Assembly: GCA_964484515.1 (NCBI GenBank)
Contig: CAZAGT010000006.1
Span: 1-40,557 of the forward strand
Direction of reading: 5' to 3'
Source of the DNA: CAZAGT01 sp964484515
GTDB lineage: Bacteria > Desulfobacterota > DSM-4660 > Desulfatiglandales > HGW-15
DNA length: 40,557 nt
The translations under genes were made by a program, and so were the position numbers. A model generated the notes under the pieces. The model saw nothing but the letters and a program-made list of their open reading frames with translations. It did no database searches and was not told the DNA's origin. This document shows positions 6,923-14,374 of this stretch, in pieces. Positions within the stretch are counted from its first letter, which is position 1, and each line of letters opens with the position of its first letter.

Positions 6923-8086
6923 ATGGGCGCCAGAAAAAAGACCAGTTACCCAGGCGTATTCTATCGAGAAGCAAAAAGACTCGGCGGAAAGGGGATGGAA
7001 AGAGTCTATTACGTCGTTTTCAAGAAAGACGGAAAAGTCCACGAGGAAAAGGCGGGCCGTCAGTACGCCGATGATATGACTCCAGCAAGGGCAGCGGGAA
7101 TCAGAGCCAGGCTTATCGAAGGGAAGCGTCTAAGCAGAAAAGAGGTCAAACGACAACAAGCGGCATTGAAAAAGGCGGAGCAGAAACGTTGGACAATAGC
7201 CAAATTGTGGCAAGAGTATAAGGCCAACAAGCCCGAAATCAAAGGTATGGCGACGGATGAGAATCGCTATCAAAATCATATCAAACCCGAATTCGGCGAT
7301 AAAGAGCCAAAGGATTTGCTTCCTCTCGACATTGATAGAGTTAGAATCAGTCTTCTGAAGAGGAAAAAGCCTGCCACTGTGAAGAACGTGCTTGAGCTGC
7401 TAAGGCGCATAGTGAATTTTGGGGTTAAGAAGAACCTCTGCGAAGGACCCAGATTCAAGATCGAGATGCCAAAATTGAATAACCTCAAAACGGAAGATCT
7501 GACTCCAGAGCAGCTAAGGAATGTATTGGACGCAATTGAGCAAGACTCGAATCGCCAAGCGGCAAATCTTATGAAACTGGCCCTTTTCACAGGGATGAGA
7601 AGAGGTGAGCTGTTTAAATTGAAATGGGAAGACGTCGATTTCGATCGAGGTTTTATTCACTTAAGAGATCCCAAAGGCGGACCCGACCAGAGGATCCCTC
7701 TTAACGAGGCCGCCAGACAGCTTCTCTTATCTCACCCGAGGTCAGAGAGCCCGTACGTGTTCCCTGGTCGAGGGGGAGAACAGCGCACGGACATCAAACA
7801 CCAGGTTAATCGTATCAAGTCCAGAGCTGGCCTTCCCAAGGATTTCAGAGCCCTCCATGGACTGCGGCATGTCTACGCGTCCATGATGGCCTCCAGCGGC
7901 GAAGTGGACATGTATACGCTTCAAAAGCTGCTCACCCATAAGAGCCCGTTGATGACCCAGCGATATGCGCATCTTAGAGATGAGGCGCTGAGAAGGGCCG
8001 CGGGTGTAGCGGGAGAGCTGTTTCGTGAGGCATCCAATGGAAAAGGCGGAGAGAAGGTAGTTCACCTAGAGGACCACAAGAAATAG
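6923..8086 (+). CDS. int: Tyrosine-family site-specific integrase
   Basis: This 387-residue phage-type integrase inserts or excises the islet at tRNA-fMet. An N-terminal arm-binding region (about residues 1-80) is followed by a core-binding SAM-like domain (about 90-185, TIAKLWQEYKANKPEIKG) and a catalytic domain. The catalytic residues can be read: R226 in TGMRRGEL, K251 in DPKGG, H312 and R315 in HGLRHVYAS, H339 in LLTHKSP, and nucleophile Y348 in TQRYAHL. The start at 6923 has AGGAGG (6909-6914) at good spacing; the longer frame from TTG 6845 does not. All catalytic residues are intact, so the enzyme may still be active. It begins about 160 bp from attL. Confidence 0.93.
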   Translation: MGARKKTSYPGVFYREAKRLGGKGMERVYYVVFKKDGKVHEEKAGRQYADDMTPARAAGIRARLIEGKRLSRKEVKRQQAALKKAEQKRWTIAKLWQEYKANKPEIKGMATDENRYQNHIKPEFGDKEPKDLLPLDIDRVRISLLKRKKPATVKNVLELLRRIVNFGVKKNLCEGPRFKIEMPKLNNLKTEDLTPEQLRNVLDAIEQDSNRQAANLMKLALFTGMRRGELFKLKWEDVDFDRGFIHLRDPKGGPDQRIPLNEAARQLLLSHPRSESPYVFPGRGGEQRTDIKHQVNRIKSRAGLPKDFRALHGLRHVYASMMASSGEVDMYTLQKLLTHKSPLMTQRYAHLRDEALRRAAGVAGELFREASNGKGGEKVVHLEDHKK

Positions 8087-8194
8087 GTTTCGGTTTTCCA
8101 ATGAGAGTCAACGGCTGATCACCGTGGCCGATAAGTCGAGTAATCTTTGCTCGGCTTCCTTGGAATCATAACTGAGAGCCTTTGGGGACAGGCT

Positions 8195-9058
8195 GTGAGA
8201 GAACAGAGACCGTGTAAAGACAAAGCATTCATCGCCTATGCAAACTATTCTCTAAGGGAAGATCCGAAAAACCTTCTCAGGATTTACGATGTGGTTGATC
8301 GCAACGATTTCTTTGTGGTGCACTCAAGAAACTTGAAGATAGTCGTTGACTTTGTCGTAGCATTTCTAACGTGCGAGCAACCGAAAGATCTGAATTGTGA
8401 CGACGAGGTCAGTAAGATTGCACTGGAGGCCGTCTACGGATACAGGGACGGTTTCTGTGAAACCGAGTGCTCAGAAAGGGGTTTAAGAGAAGAAAAATGG
8501 GGCCAGGAGCCATTCGATGAGCCAGTTAGGTTGAGTTGTATTGAGTGTGATCAGAATCATTACAGAGATTTGCTGGAGGAATTAACGAAAGGGACCCCAT
8601 ACAGTGAGATAGCTGGATGCTTGCCTTTCATCACGCTTGGCCGGAATTTTAGAAAAGCGGTGGAGGGCGAAATCGAAGTCTTGCCGTTTCCGGGCAAAGG
8701 ACTGAAAGATTTCAAGGCTTGGAAAACACATGATCCTCTATCCCTGCCCGACGATCGGTCGGTAGAGTCAAGCAAGGTAGCCTTTCGGAATTTCTGGAGT
8801 GCTTTGATCGCTTTTGATCTTTCAGAGTTCTTGTATGGGGACCGAGCGAATCTCGCTAGGTTGAAGAACTGCCCTTTCTGTCACGAGTTTTTCGTTGCAA
8901 AGGATGCAAAGAAGCAAATATGCTATTCAAAGGACTGCAAAATGGCAGGAGACAGAGAGCAAAAAAGGCCCTATATGGAAATGAAGCGAGATCCTGAGAG
9001 CTCGGAATACGACGAAAGGTACAAAACCAGAGAGTTTGGGAGAACACGGGAGGAATGA
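8195..9058 (+). CDS. CGNR-like zinc-finger protein, islet cargo
   Basis: This protein of about 287 residues is of uncertain family. The C-terminal part carries a zinc-ribbon of the type CPFC-HEFF-(13)-C-x4-C (NCPFCHEFFVAKDAKKQICYS then KDCK), spaced like the CGNR zinc finger found in bacterial ABATE-domain regulators, though the CGNR letters are replaced by CKMAGDRE. Upstream is a mixed helical region with two further cysteine pairs (CETECSE, CIECDQ). A DNA- or RNA-binding regulator is plausible. The start is unclear: GTG at 8195 follows GGGGACAGG, and the frame stays open to TTG at 8147. It follows the integrase by about 110 bp and has a perfect terminator behind it. Confidence 0.65.
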   Translation: MREQRPCKDKAFIAYANYSLREDPKNLLRIYDVVDRNDFFVVHSRNLKIVVDFVVAFLTCEQPKDLNCDDEVSKIALEAVYGYRDGFCETECSERGLREEKWGQEPFDEPVRLSCIECDQNHYRDLLEELTKGTPYSEIAGCLPFITLGRNFRKAVEGEIEVLPFPGKGLKDFKAWKTHDPLSLPDDRSVESSKVAFRNFWSALIAFDLSEFLYGDRANLARLKNCPFCHEFFVAKDAKKQICYSKDCKMAGDREQKRPYMEMKRDPESSEYDERYKTREFGRTREE

Positions 9059-9166
9059 TTTTGGTTACGCTAAATTATCATGCTAGCCGAGAAGTCGCCG
9101 TAACCACAACATATTGAAATCACACACATTGTTATTGAAATACCTCAGTGAGTGATCTATTATGAG

Positions 9167-9192
9167 GGCCAACCTAATGGTTGGCCTTTTTT
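9167..9192 (+). terminator. Rho-independent terminator after the zinc-finger gene
   Basis: GGCCAACC-TAAT-GGTTGGCC forms a perfect 8-bp stem followed by six T residues (9187-9192). It ends plus-strand transcription of the integrase/zinc-finger side and separates it from the convergent lipoprotein gene. Confidence 0.85.
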
Positions 9193-9227
9193 ACTGGGTT
9201 TATATTCAATCATACGAGAGGGCGGTC

Positions 9228-10289
9228 TCACCACAAAGGCTTCGCCCGGACGGGCCTGCCAAATTGATCCATCCCTACCCCGGGGCCGTAAGCGTTGGGC
9301 TTGACTCCTCCAATTACGGATTGACCATCCTCCGTGCGCCACATGAACGGTCGGCCGGTAGCGTCCGAATGGATACCGGGTCCGTATGCGTTGGCACGTC
9401 CGGGACCAAGAAGACCCGGACTGGAGGAGTTCAAATCGATCAGAAGGCCACCGGCGCCAGATGATCCTTCACCGGTCCCGATGAGAGGTGTTCTCTGTGT
9501 CTCCTCTTCCTCCGTTTGGCTTCTTGCCATCTGCCCACCGGAATCCAAGGACCCTTCGACCTTGACGAGGACGAAAACGCCTGAAGCCTGTCCGCCAGTT
9601 GCCCTCTGAGTGAAAATGCCCTCCATCAAATCGTCACGCATGACACCTTGGACCGAGACGAAACTGGACTCCTGCATGTCGTCATAGATCAGTCCACCCA
9701 TCGAGAACTTACCCTCCGAGAGCTGACCGGCCAACCTTCCAGCTCCAACAAAACCGACGGTTTCATTTCTGAACAGACAGGCCATTTCGAGATGATTGTC
9801 AGTGCAATGAGAATCGGCAACAACGATACCCACTTGATCATTGAACGGGGCCTGATAGACTCCCACCCACCTAACGCGTGAGACAGCCGCTTCGTCGAGG
9901 TATTTGACCAGAGCCGCCCTTTGGCTCATCGCGCCGTATCTATAATTACCCTCAAAGCCTGAATCGATAAAGATTATAGCGTCACAGCCTTGCTTCTTGG
10001 CTTCTTTGATGAGTGCGGAGTCCGACCAGGAATCCCCGAAGAAGATCAAAGCGGGAGTGCTGCTTACTACATTGGTATCCATTAGACCCAGCAGCTTGTA
10101 CTTCCGATTGGGTTCGCCGTTCTCCCATATATCGATACCATCGATGGTGTGACATGTACCTCCTCGACCATAGAACTCGCTTGGGCCATGGCACTTCTGG
10201 AAGGAGGAGGAAGAAATGCAGCCTGCGGTTAGAATTAAGATGCAGAACAGCGGGAACAGGAATATACGAAGCCTATTTTTACTTTTCAT
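9228..10289 (-). CDS. Lipoprotein with C-terminal NAYGPG repeats, islet cargo
   Basis: This 353-residue lipoprotein has a type II signal peptide (MKSKNRLRIFLFPLFCILIL) with lipobox LTAGC and the lipidated Cys at about residue 24. The middle region (about 60-150) has an alternating strand/helix pattern including KKQGCDAIIFIDSGFEGNYRYG, similar to short periplasmic domains that build up an exported hydrophobic core. The C-terminus is a low-complexity Gly/Ser linker followed by two copies of NAYGPG(I/V)xxDxxGRP, about 34 residues apart. The start at 10289 has AAAGGAGG upstream; GTG at 10307 lies inside that ribosome site. It is transcribed with the small membrane protein gene at 10350-10613. Function is unknown. 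Confidence 0.7.
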   Translation of the reverse strand: MKSKNRLRIFLFPLFCILILTAGCISSSSFQKCHGPSEFYGRGGTCHTIDGIDIWENGEPNRKYKLLGLMDTNVVSSTPALIFFGDSWSDSALIKEAKKQGCDAIIFIDSGFEGNYRYGAMSQRAALVKYLDEAAVSRVRWVGVYQAPFNDQVGIVVADSHCTDNHLEMACLFRNETVGFVGAGRLAGQLSEGKFSMGGLIYDDMQESSFVSVQGVMRDDLMEGIFTQRATGGQASGVFVLVKVEGSLDSGGQMARSQTEEEETQRTPLIGTGEGSSGAGGLLIDLNSSSPGLLGPGRANAYGPGIHSDATGRPFMWRTEDGQSVIGGVKPNAYGPGVGMDQFGRPVRAKPLW

Positions 10290-10349
10290 CGCTAACCTCC
10301 TTTTCACATGAGGTTAGGTTGAAAAAGGCTCGCGTAAAGCCGCCACGAC

Positions 10350-10613
10350 CTAGCCGTCATTTAGATCGTGGCGGTGAGGCGCCAATGTGTTGGCCAAATC
10401 CTCCGTACTAATCTTGAGTTCAAAAAGTTCCTGTTCAATGGTTTCTAGGTGGTCTTTCACGCGGTCCAGGTTCTCTGATGTCTTCTCAAATAGATTCGTG
10501 ATGTTGATCAAATGCCTTCCAATGCCGGACATACACATGAACAGAAACACAAATAGGCCATAAAGAATGAACCATTCCAAGCGAATGCCAAAGAAGTCAA
10601 TTCCGTTATGCAT
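10350..10613 (-). CDS. Small membrane protein with coiled coil, islet cargo
   Basis: This 87-residue protein has one transmembrane helix (WFILYGLFVFLFMCMSGI, about residues 14-31). It is followed by a heptad-like amphipathic helix, TNLFEKTSENLDRVKDHLET and on to ISTEDLANTL, that would form a coiled coil. The ATG at 10613 is preceded by GCGGAAG; the frame extends upstream only through a TTG. It sits 60 bp before the lipoprotein gene on the same strand and both are probably read from one promoter. The family is not recognised. It could be a membrane-tethered partner of the lipoprotein. Confidence 0.6.
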   Translation of the reverse strand: MHNGIDFFGIRLEWFILYGLFVFLFMCMSGIGRHLINITNLFEKTSENLDRVKDHLETIEQELFELKISTEDLANTLAPHRHDLNDG

Positions 10614-10703
10614 GTCGCTTCTTCCGCTAGGCAGCAAGGTTAATCGTGGCGACTGGCATCGAAAATCAGGCCATTCAAACCGTTCGTCTCAGGTAGTTTT
10701 CAT

Positions 10704-10732
10704 TCTAAAGCCCGATATATCCAGTCTGTCAA
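10704..10732 (-). promoter_or_regulatory. Probable promoter of the small membrane protein / lipoprotein pair
   Basis: On the minus strand TTGACA (10727-10732) is followed after 17 bp by TTTAGA (10704-10709). This is about 90 bp before the ATG at 10613. The -10 match is weak but the -35 is perfect. Confidence 0.45.
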
Positions 10733-10956
10733 GAATTAATGCCGCTTATGGTGGGTTTATCCGGCGAGCCACATCCTGATTTTTCAAATGGGGAGGCGAG
10801 TTCAGGGGAGAGGTATAGCCTTCTTTCGGGTAACTGTCATCCTATTTACGAAAACATGGCCCAGGATCCGCCTTCCCCACCTTTGAATGCACTCCCCCAA
10901 TCAATCGGATTTCCAGCTAAAACGAAGGACCACCACGTCGTGCGTCCACTCTATGC

Positions 10957-10986
10957 TTGACACACAAGGCGAAAATCACCTATATT
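10957..10986 (+). promoter_or_regulatory. Near-consensus sigma70 promoter of hydrolase 1
   Basis: TTGACA (10957-10962), an 18-bp spacer and TATATT (10981-10986) precede the first hydrolase. Transcription would begin near 10993, about 70 bp before the first usable in-frame start codon. No other gene is seen between 10614 and 11065. Confidence 0.6.
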
Positions 10987-11065
10987 CCTGCCCAAAAAAG
11001 GGACTTCTTATCACCGATATGGCGAGCCCGAACAATTCTCGTACGGAGATTCGCAATACGAGAAG

Positions 11066-11785
11066 TTGCTCCTCTACCGCGCCAGAAAAGGGACCGACGG
11101 CAAGGCGCCCATCATTGTTTACATTCACGGTGGCGCCTGGCGCGGGGGTGCTGCAGCGAGTTCGATGTACCCCGCCGAGATGTTCATTGAGGCAGGGGCG
11201 CACTTCATCGCTCTTGACTTCGTGAATATTCTGCAGAACGGCGGCGACCTCCTGGAGATTGCGGATCAGGTCCGCAGTGGCGTCGCGTGGGTTTACAAAA
11301 ATGCCAAGCTGTTCAACGGAGATGAAAAACAGATATTTGTGCCCGGACACTCCTCTGGCGGCCATCTTTGCGGTGTGGTCATGACTACCAACTGGGAGGA
11401 CTACGGTGTCCCGCCAGACACCGTCAAGGGTGGTCTGTGCACTAGCGGTATGTATGATCTTGAGCCCGTTTCGCTGTCCTATCGGAACACGTGGGTGAAC
11501 TTCACGGATGAGACAATCGAGCTGTTGAGCCCGATTAAACAGTGGCAGTTCCTCAACGCCCCGCTCGTCCTTATAGTCGGCACGAAGGGGACCCCAGAGT
11601 TCATACGCCAAACTGAGGATTTCTTCGCATTTCTGCAAACCAAAGGCAAGAACGTCAAGTACCAGAAGGCCTGGGGATACAACCACTTCGAGGGGCCTGA
11701 GACGTTGGCCAATCCGTACGGGTACTTCGGCCGGGCCGCACTCGAACTAATGGGCCTTGAGTCGAATAAGGGGAAGAAACATTAG
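11066..11785 (+). CDS. Alpha/beta hydrolase, arylformamidase/BD-FAE-like (start uncertain)
   Basis: This hydrolase of at least 239 residues resembles kynurenine formamidase and related short-chain esterases. The oxyanion-hole motif HGGAW (residues 20-24) and the nucleophile elbow GHSSGGH (about 93-99) are clear. An acid (GTKG region) and the final His in WGYNHFEGPE complete a likely Ser-Asp-His triad. The frame is open upstream to 10961 and that extra stretch (YGEPEQFSYGDSQYEKLLLY) looks like genuine family sequence. It contains no ATG, GTG or TTG before the TTG at 11066, and no good ribosome site is visible. The 5' end may therefore be truncated or frameshifted near the A-run at 10994-10999. 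It is followed 54 bp later by a second hydrolase. Confidence 0.7.
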   Translation: MLLYRARKGTDGKAPIIVYIHGGAWRGGAAASSMYPAEMFIEAGAHFIALDFVNILQNGGDLLEIADQVRSGVAWVYKNAKLFNGDEKQIFVPGHSSGGHLCGVVMTTNWEDYGVPPDTVKGGLCTSGMYDLEPVSLSYRNTWVNFTDETIELLSPIKQWQFLNAPLVLIVGTKGTPEFIRQTEDFFAFLQTKGKNVKYQKAWGYNHFEGPETLANPYGYFGRAALELMGLESNKGKKH

Positions 11786-11839
11786 GAGAACTGGCAGGCC
11801 AGCCGCAATTAACCCTGTCCTTACGAAGGAGGAGCGATA

Positions 11840-12823
11840 ATGAAGTATCTTTGCGCTGCGCTGCTGTCGCTCGTTCTCATGCTAGCAGTGCCTTGGACTC
11901 CGAAAGCAACAGCTGGACAGATCGACGAAACGTTTAGCAATTGGTCGGCGTACGATACCATCGATTGGCTTCCGCAAGCGCCAGCAACCCAACGGATAAG
12001 GTACGTAACCAACAGTTCACTACAGTTCGGAGACTTGCGAATTCCGAATCAAGCTAATCCAAAGGGCCACCCCGTTGTCGTCATGATTCATGGCGGCGCG
12101 TGGACTGATGCTTGGGGCCTCGACTATATGGCGCCCCTCGTGGAAGCGCTGACCGGCGCGGGGATAGCAACGTGGAACATTGAATTCCGTCGCATAGGAA
12201 GTACCGGTGGGGCATATCCTGGCACGTTCCGAGACGTCGCTATGGCGACGGACTATTTGCGGGTACTCGCACCAATCTACAATTTGGATCTGAGCCGGGT
12301 CGTCATATCGGGCCACTCTTCTGGTGGCCATTTGGCACTCTGGGTCGGTAGCCGGGGTACAATTCCTGCGGGTGATCCATTGTACGTAGCGAACCCTCTG
12401 ATCCCCAAGGGCGTAGTGTCTCTCGCTGGCATACCTGATTTGGAAGGCGCCTATGATGCCGGTCGCACGGACGTGTATACACTTCTTGGCGTTACGACGG
12501 CGGCAGCGGCAGCGGCGCTTTATCCGACAACGTCTCCAATCGCGATGCTGCCGACCGGGGTTCCCACGTCTCATATCGTTGGGACCTCTGATAATCCGTG
12601 GCGGCAAGCAATCACTTATCATTTTCGGGATGCAGCAACGTTGGCAGGTGACCCCACCCCACGGGTATTTAACCCAGTAGGTGCCAATCATTTTGACGTC
12701 GTAGATCCGTGTGGCCCCGCCTGGCCAAGGATAGTTACGGAAATATTGTTGATGCTCGGCGAGAAGCCACAACCGCTTCAAACTTATTCGACTTCCATTT
12801 TTTGTCCGGTAAACGGGCGATAA
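11840..12823 (+). CDS. Exported alpha/beta hydrolase (BD-FAE-type esterase)
   Basis: This 327-residue protein has a signal peptide (MKYLCAALLSLVLMLAVPWTPKATA) followed by a complete alpha/beta-hydrolase fold. The visible motifs are HGGAWTDAWG (oxyanion hole, about residues 84-93), GHSSGGHLALW (nucleophile Ser, about 154-164), SLAGIPDLEGAY downstream, and the final His in GANHFDVVD. It shares fold and motifs with hydrolase 1 but is exported, whereas hydrolase 1 is not. It should act on a carboxyl ester or amide in the periplasm; the natural substrate cannot be deduced. The ATG has AAGGAGGAGC upstream. It is probably co-transcribed with the gene before it. Confidence 0.85.
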   Translation: MKYLCAALLSLVLMLAVPWTPKATAGQIDETFSNWSAYDTIDWLPQAPATQRIRYVTNSSLQFGDLRIPNQANPKGHPVVVMIHGGAWTDAWGLDYMAPLVEALTGAGIATWNIEFRRIGSTGGAYPGTFRDVAMATDYLRVLAPIYNLDLSRVVISGHSSGGHLALWVGSRGTIPAGDPLYVANPLIPKGVVSLAGIPDLEGAYDAGRTDVYTLLGVTTAAAAAALYPTTSPIAMLPTGVPTSHIVGTSDNPWRQAITYHFRDAATLAGDPTPRVFNPVGANHFDVVDPCGPAWPRIVTEILLMLGEKPQPLQTYSTSIFCPVNGR

Positions 12824-12888
12824 GTGAACGGATGCCGAACTCTGACGGACGGAGATGATCTCCAACCAGATGATCCAAGCCAAAGGAT

Positions 12889-12932
12889 GTGGAGGGCGGC
12901 GTAAAAGTGGAGAGGGTGGCGGAGTAAAAGTG
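12889..12932 (+). repeat. Tandem GTAAAAGTG repeat, possible IS21-type end remnant
   Basis: Two units ending in GTAAAAGTG (12901-12909 and 12924-12932), each preceded by a GGnGGC-like run, are spaced 23 bp apart. Short iterated repeats of this kind are found at the ends of IS21-family elements. No transposase is present, so this would be only a terminal scar. Nothing else is supportable between 12824 and 13180. Confidence 0.35.
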
Positions 12933-13180
12933 TGACACCTGGTTGATAAATAGAGGACCTACCTTCTACGTGTCAAGTTCCTTCCTGTGTTAACCTTGAG
13001 GTTCTTGTTGAATCCGGCTTTGATCTTGTGGCGAATACTTGGGATCGAATGCACAGGAGTCCATAAATATCGTTGTGATTCTGGGATCAATTGGACGATA
13101 GCCTAAGGGTTTTCGGCCCATATTGTCTTTACCCTGTATTTGCAGCTATGTTCTAGGCCTGCAGTATTCCTTCTTGAAGC

Positions 13181-13363
13181 TCATCTGTCCGCTCTTCTCC
13201 TTACATACTCAGCCTGAACCCTCTTCAGCTTCGTAAAGAACTCGTCCTGCGTGATGATACCCTTCTCAATGAGCAACTGGGTCACTGCGTCCAGTTGGAT
13301 AGCATTCGACATCATAAGTTCATGAGGGTGGACGAGCTGTTTGTCTTCGAGTTTCTGGGCCAT
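13181..13363 (-). CDS. Small protein of unknown function, islet cargo
   Basis: This is a 60-residue soluble, helical protein. Its C-terminal LLIEKGIITQDEFFTKLKRV pattern is a helix-turn-helix-like end seen on many unrelated short bacterial proteins and does not identify a family. The start at 13363 is preceded by CTGGAGCG. The frame stays open to a TTG at 13456, which would give 91 residues but has no ribosome site. It stands alone, with no recognisable partner. Confidence 0.45.
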   Translation of the reverse strand: MAQKLEDKQLVHPHELMMSNAIQLDAVTQLLIEKGIITQDEFFTKLKRVQAEYVRRRADR

Positions 13364-13456
13364 GGGGCGCTCCAGATAGGGGGGCTCTGTATTCTCAATC
13401 GGGTGGCCGGTCAGACTCCAGACAGAATTGGTTCTGTCCAGAGCGATCTCAGACAA

Positions 13457-14126
13457 ATTTGAGGGGATGTCTCATGGTCACCTCTCTTGGGAAGAGGTTA
13501 GGAATTGATAAGGCGACGATGCGGTAATAAGACAGCGTTGGCTTGGCCTCCACCAGCTCAGTCAGGACGCGATCAGGATGATTCACCCACCTGAAATGAA
13601 TCGCCTTGATATGGTAACTACCTTTATACGCTCATGATTTCAGGAAATCAATGGGGTATATGGGCCTGCGTCATGACAGTTTTGACCCGTAAGGCCAGTG
13701 CCGGGGGCTTGAGGCATGACCTGGTCGCCGACCGGCAAGCGGCTGATACCGAACAATTATCCGATCTGGCCCTTCCGCACCATGTGCCTTTTCTCAAAAA
13801 ATGCTACGCAATTATAAGAGCCCTTTCCGGAACCGATGACAAGGCCCTTGGGGGGTCGGTGGGGGTCGGATTCCGGGGCCGAAAAAGATCAATTTCGAAT
13901 TGGATCTGAGCTGAATTGAGGGACCTTACCTAGCCTGTGACCGTTCGAGTTCTTGCCTGAACTCCGGCCGATTACTCCACCGATTCTCAAAACAAACGAT
14001 TTCGACTTGGGTTCGACAGCGAGATCTAGATCCCAATGCATTAAATAGAAAAGGAAATCAGCGTGACTGATTATTGTGGCTTTGGGTATCAAGCAAGACA
14101 CATTGATGAGAGAAGAATTGATCCGT
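13457..14126. other. Gene-poor right end of the islet
   Basis: About 670 bp without a supportable gene. A 91-codon frame at 13634-13909 has no ribosome site, low-complexity codon use and no recognisable family, and is probably chance. The stretch may hold decayed coding sequence, but I see no family signature on either strand. Confidence 0.4.
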
Positions 14127-14148
14127 AGGTTGGAAATAGGGTTGGAAA
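14127..14148 (+). promoter_or_regulatory. Candidate integrase arm-type site, right end
   Basis: This is an exact copy of the 22-bp block at 6881-6902: A, then two GGTTGGAAA units separated by TAG. It lies 60 bp inside attR. Identical short iterated sequences near both ends, in the same orientation, fit arm-type binding sites used to build the recombination complex. Confidence 0.5.
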
Positions 14149-14163
14149 GGACTGAACATGAGC

Positions 14164-14190
14164 AAAAAGAAAGGCCTCGCAAGAGGCCTT
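14164..14190 (-). terminator. Terminator supplied by the islet behind tRNA-fMet
   Basis: AAGGCCTC-GCAA-GAGGCCTT (14171-14190) is a perfect 8-bp stem. On the minus strand it is followed by TCTTTTTGC. It starts 18 bp past the tRNA CCA end, so after integration the tRNA still has a terminator. Confidence 0.8.
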
Positions 14191-14208
14191 AACTTATTGA
14201 AATCTTTA

Positions 14209-14285
<77 letters not shown>

Positions 14286-14295
14286 ACAATAGTCC

Positions 14296-14324
14296 AACTT
14301 AACACCAACCCTATGGATAGTCAA
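14296..14324 (-). promoter_or_regulatory. Probable tRNA-fMet promoter
   Basis: On the minus strand TTGACT (14319-14324) and TAAGTT (14296-14301) are 17 bp apart, ending 10 bp before the tRNA 5' end. This lies on the chromosomal side of the insertion, so expression survives integration. Confidence 0.5.
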
Positions 14325-14374
14325 ACAAAAACAAGCTCGGCCAAGTGACCGCGAAGCGTTGGCTCTGAATGGCG

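Larger units (their letters stand above)
6717..14208. mobile_element. Integrated genomic islet in tRNA-fMet (about 7.5 kb)
   Basis: The element is bounded by direct copies of the tRNA 3' half (6717-6766 and 14209-14258) and carries a tyrosine integrase next to the left copy. An iterated motif is repeated near both ends (6881-6902 and 14127-14148). Cargo: a zinc-finger protein, a lipoprotein with a small membrane protein, two alpha/beta hydrolases and a short ORF. No replication, conjugation, phage structural or excisionase gene is recognisable, so it may be a satellite or a decayed element. Base composition of the left part looks more A+T-rich than the flanking chromosome. Confidence 0.8.

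Noticed and set aside
13634..13909. 91-codon frame in the right part of the islet
   Set aside because: No ribosome site, no recognisable family and odd composition; the opposite strand is no better.
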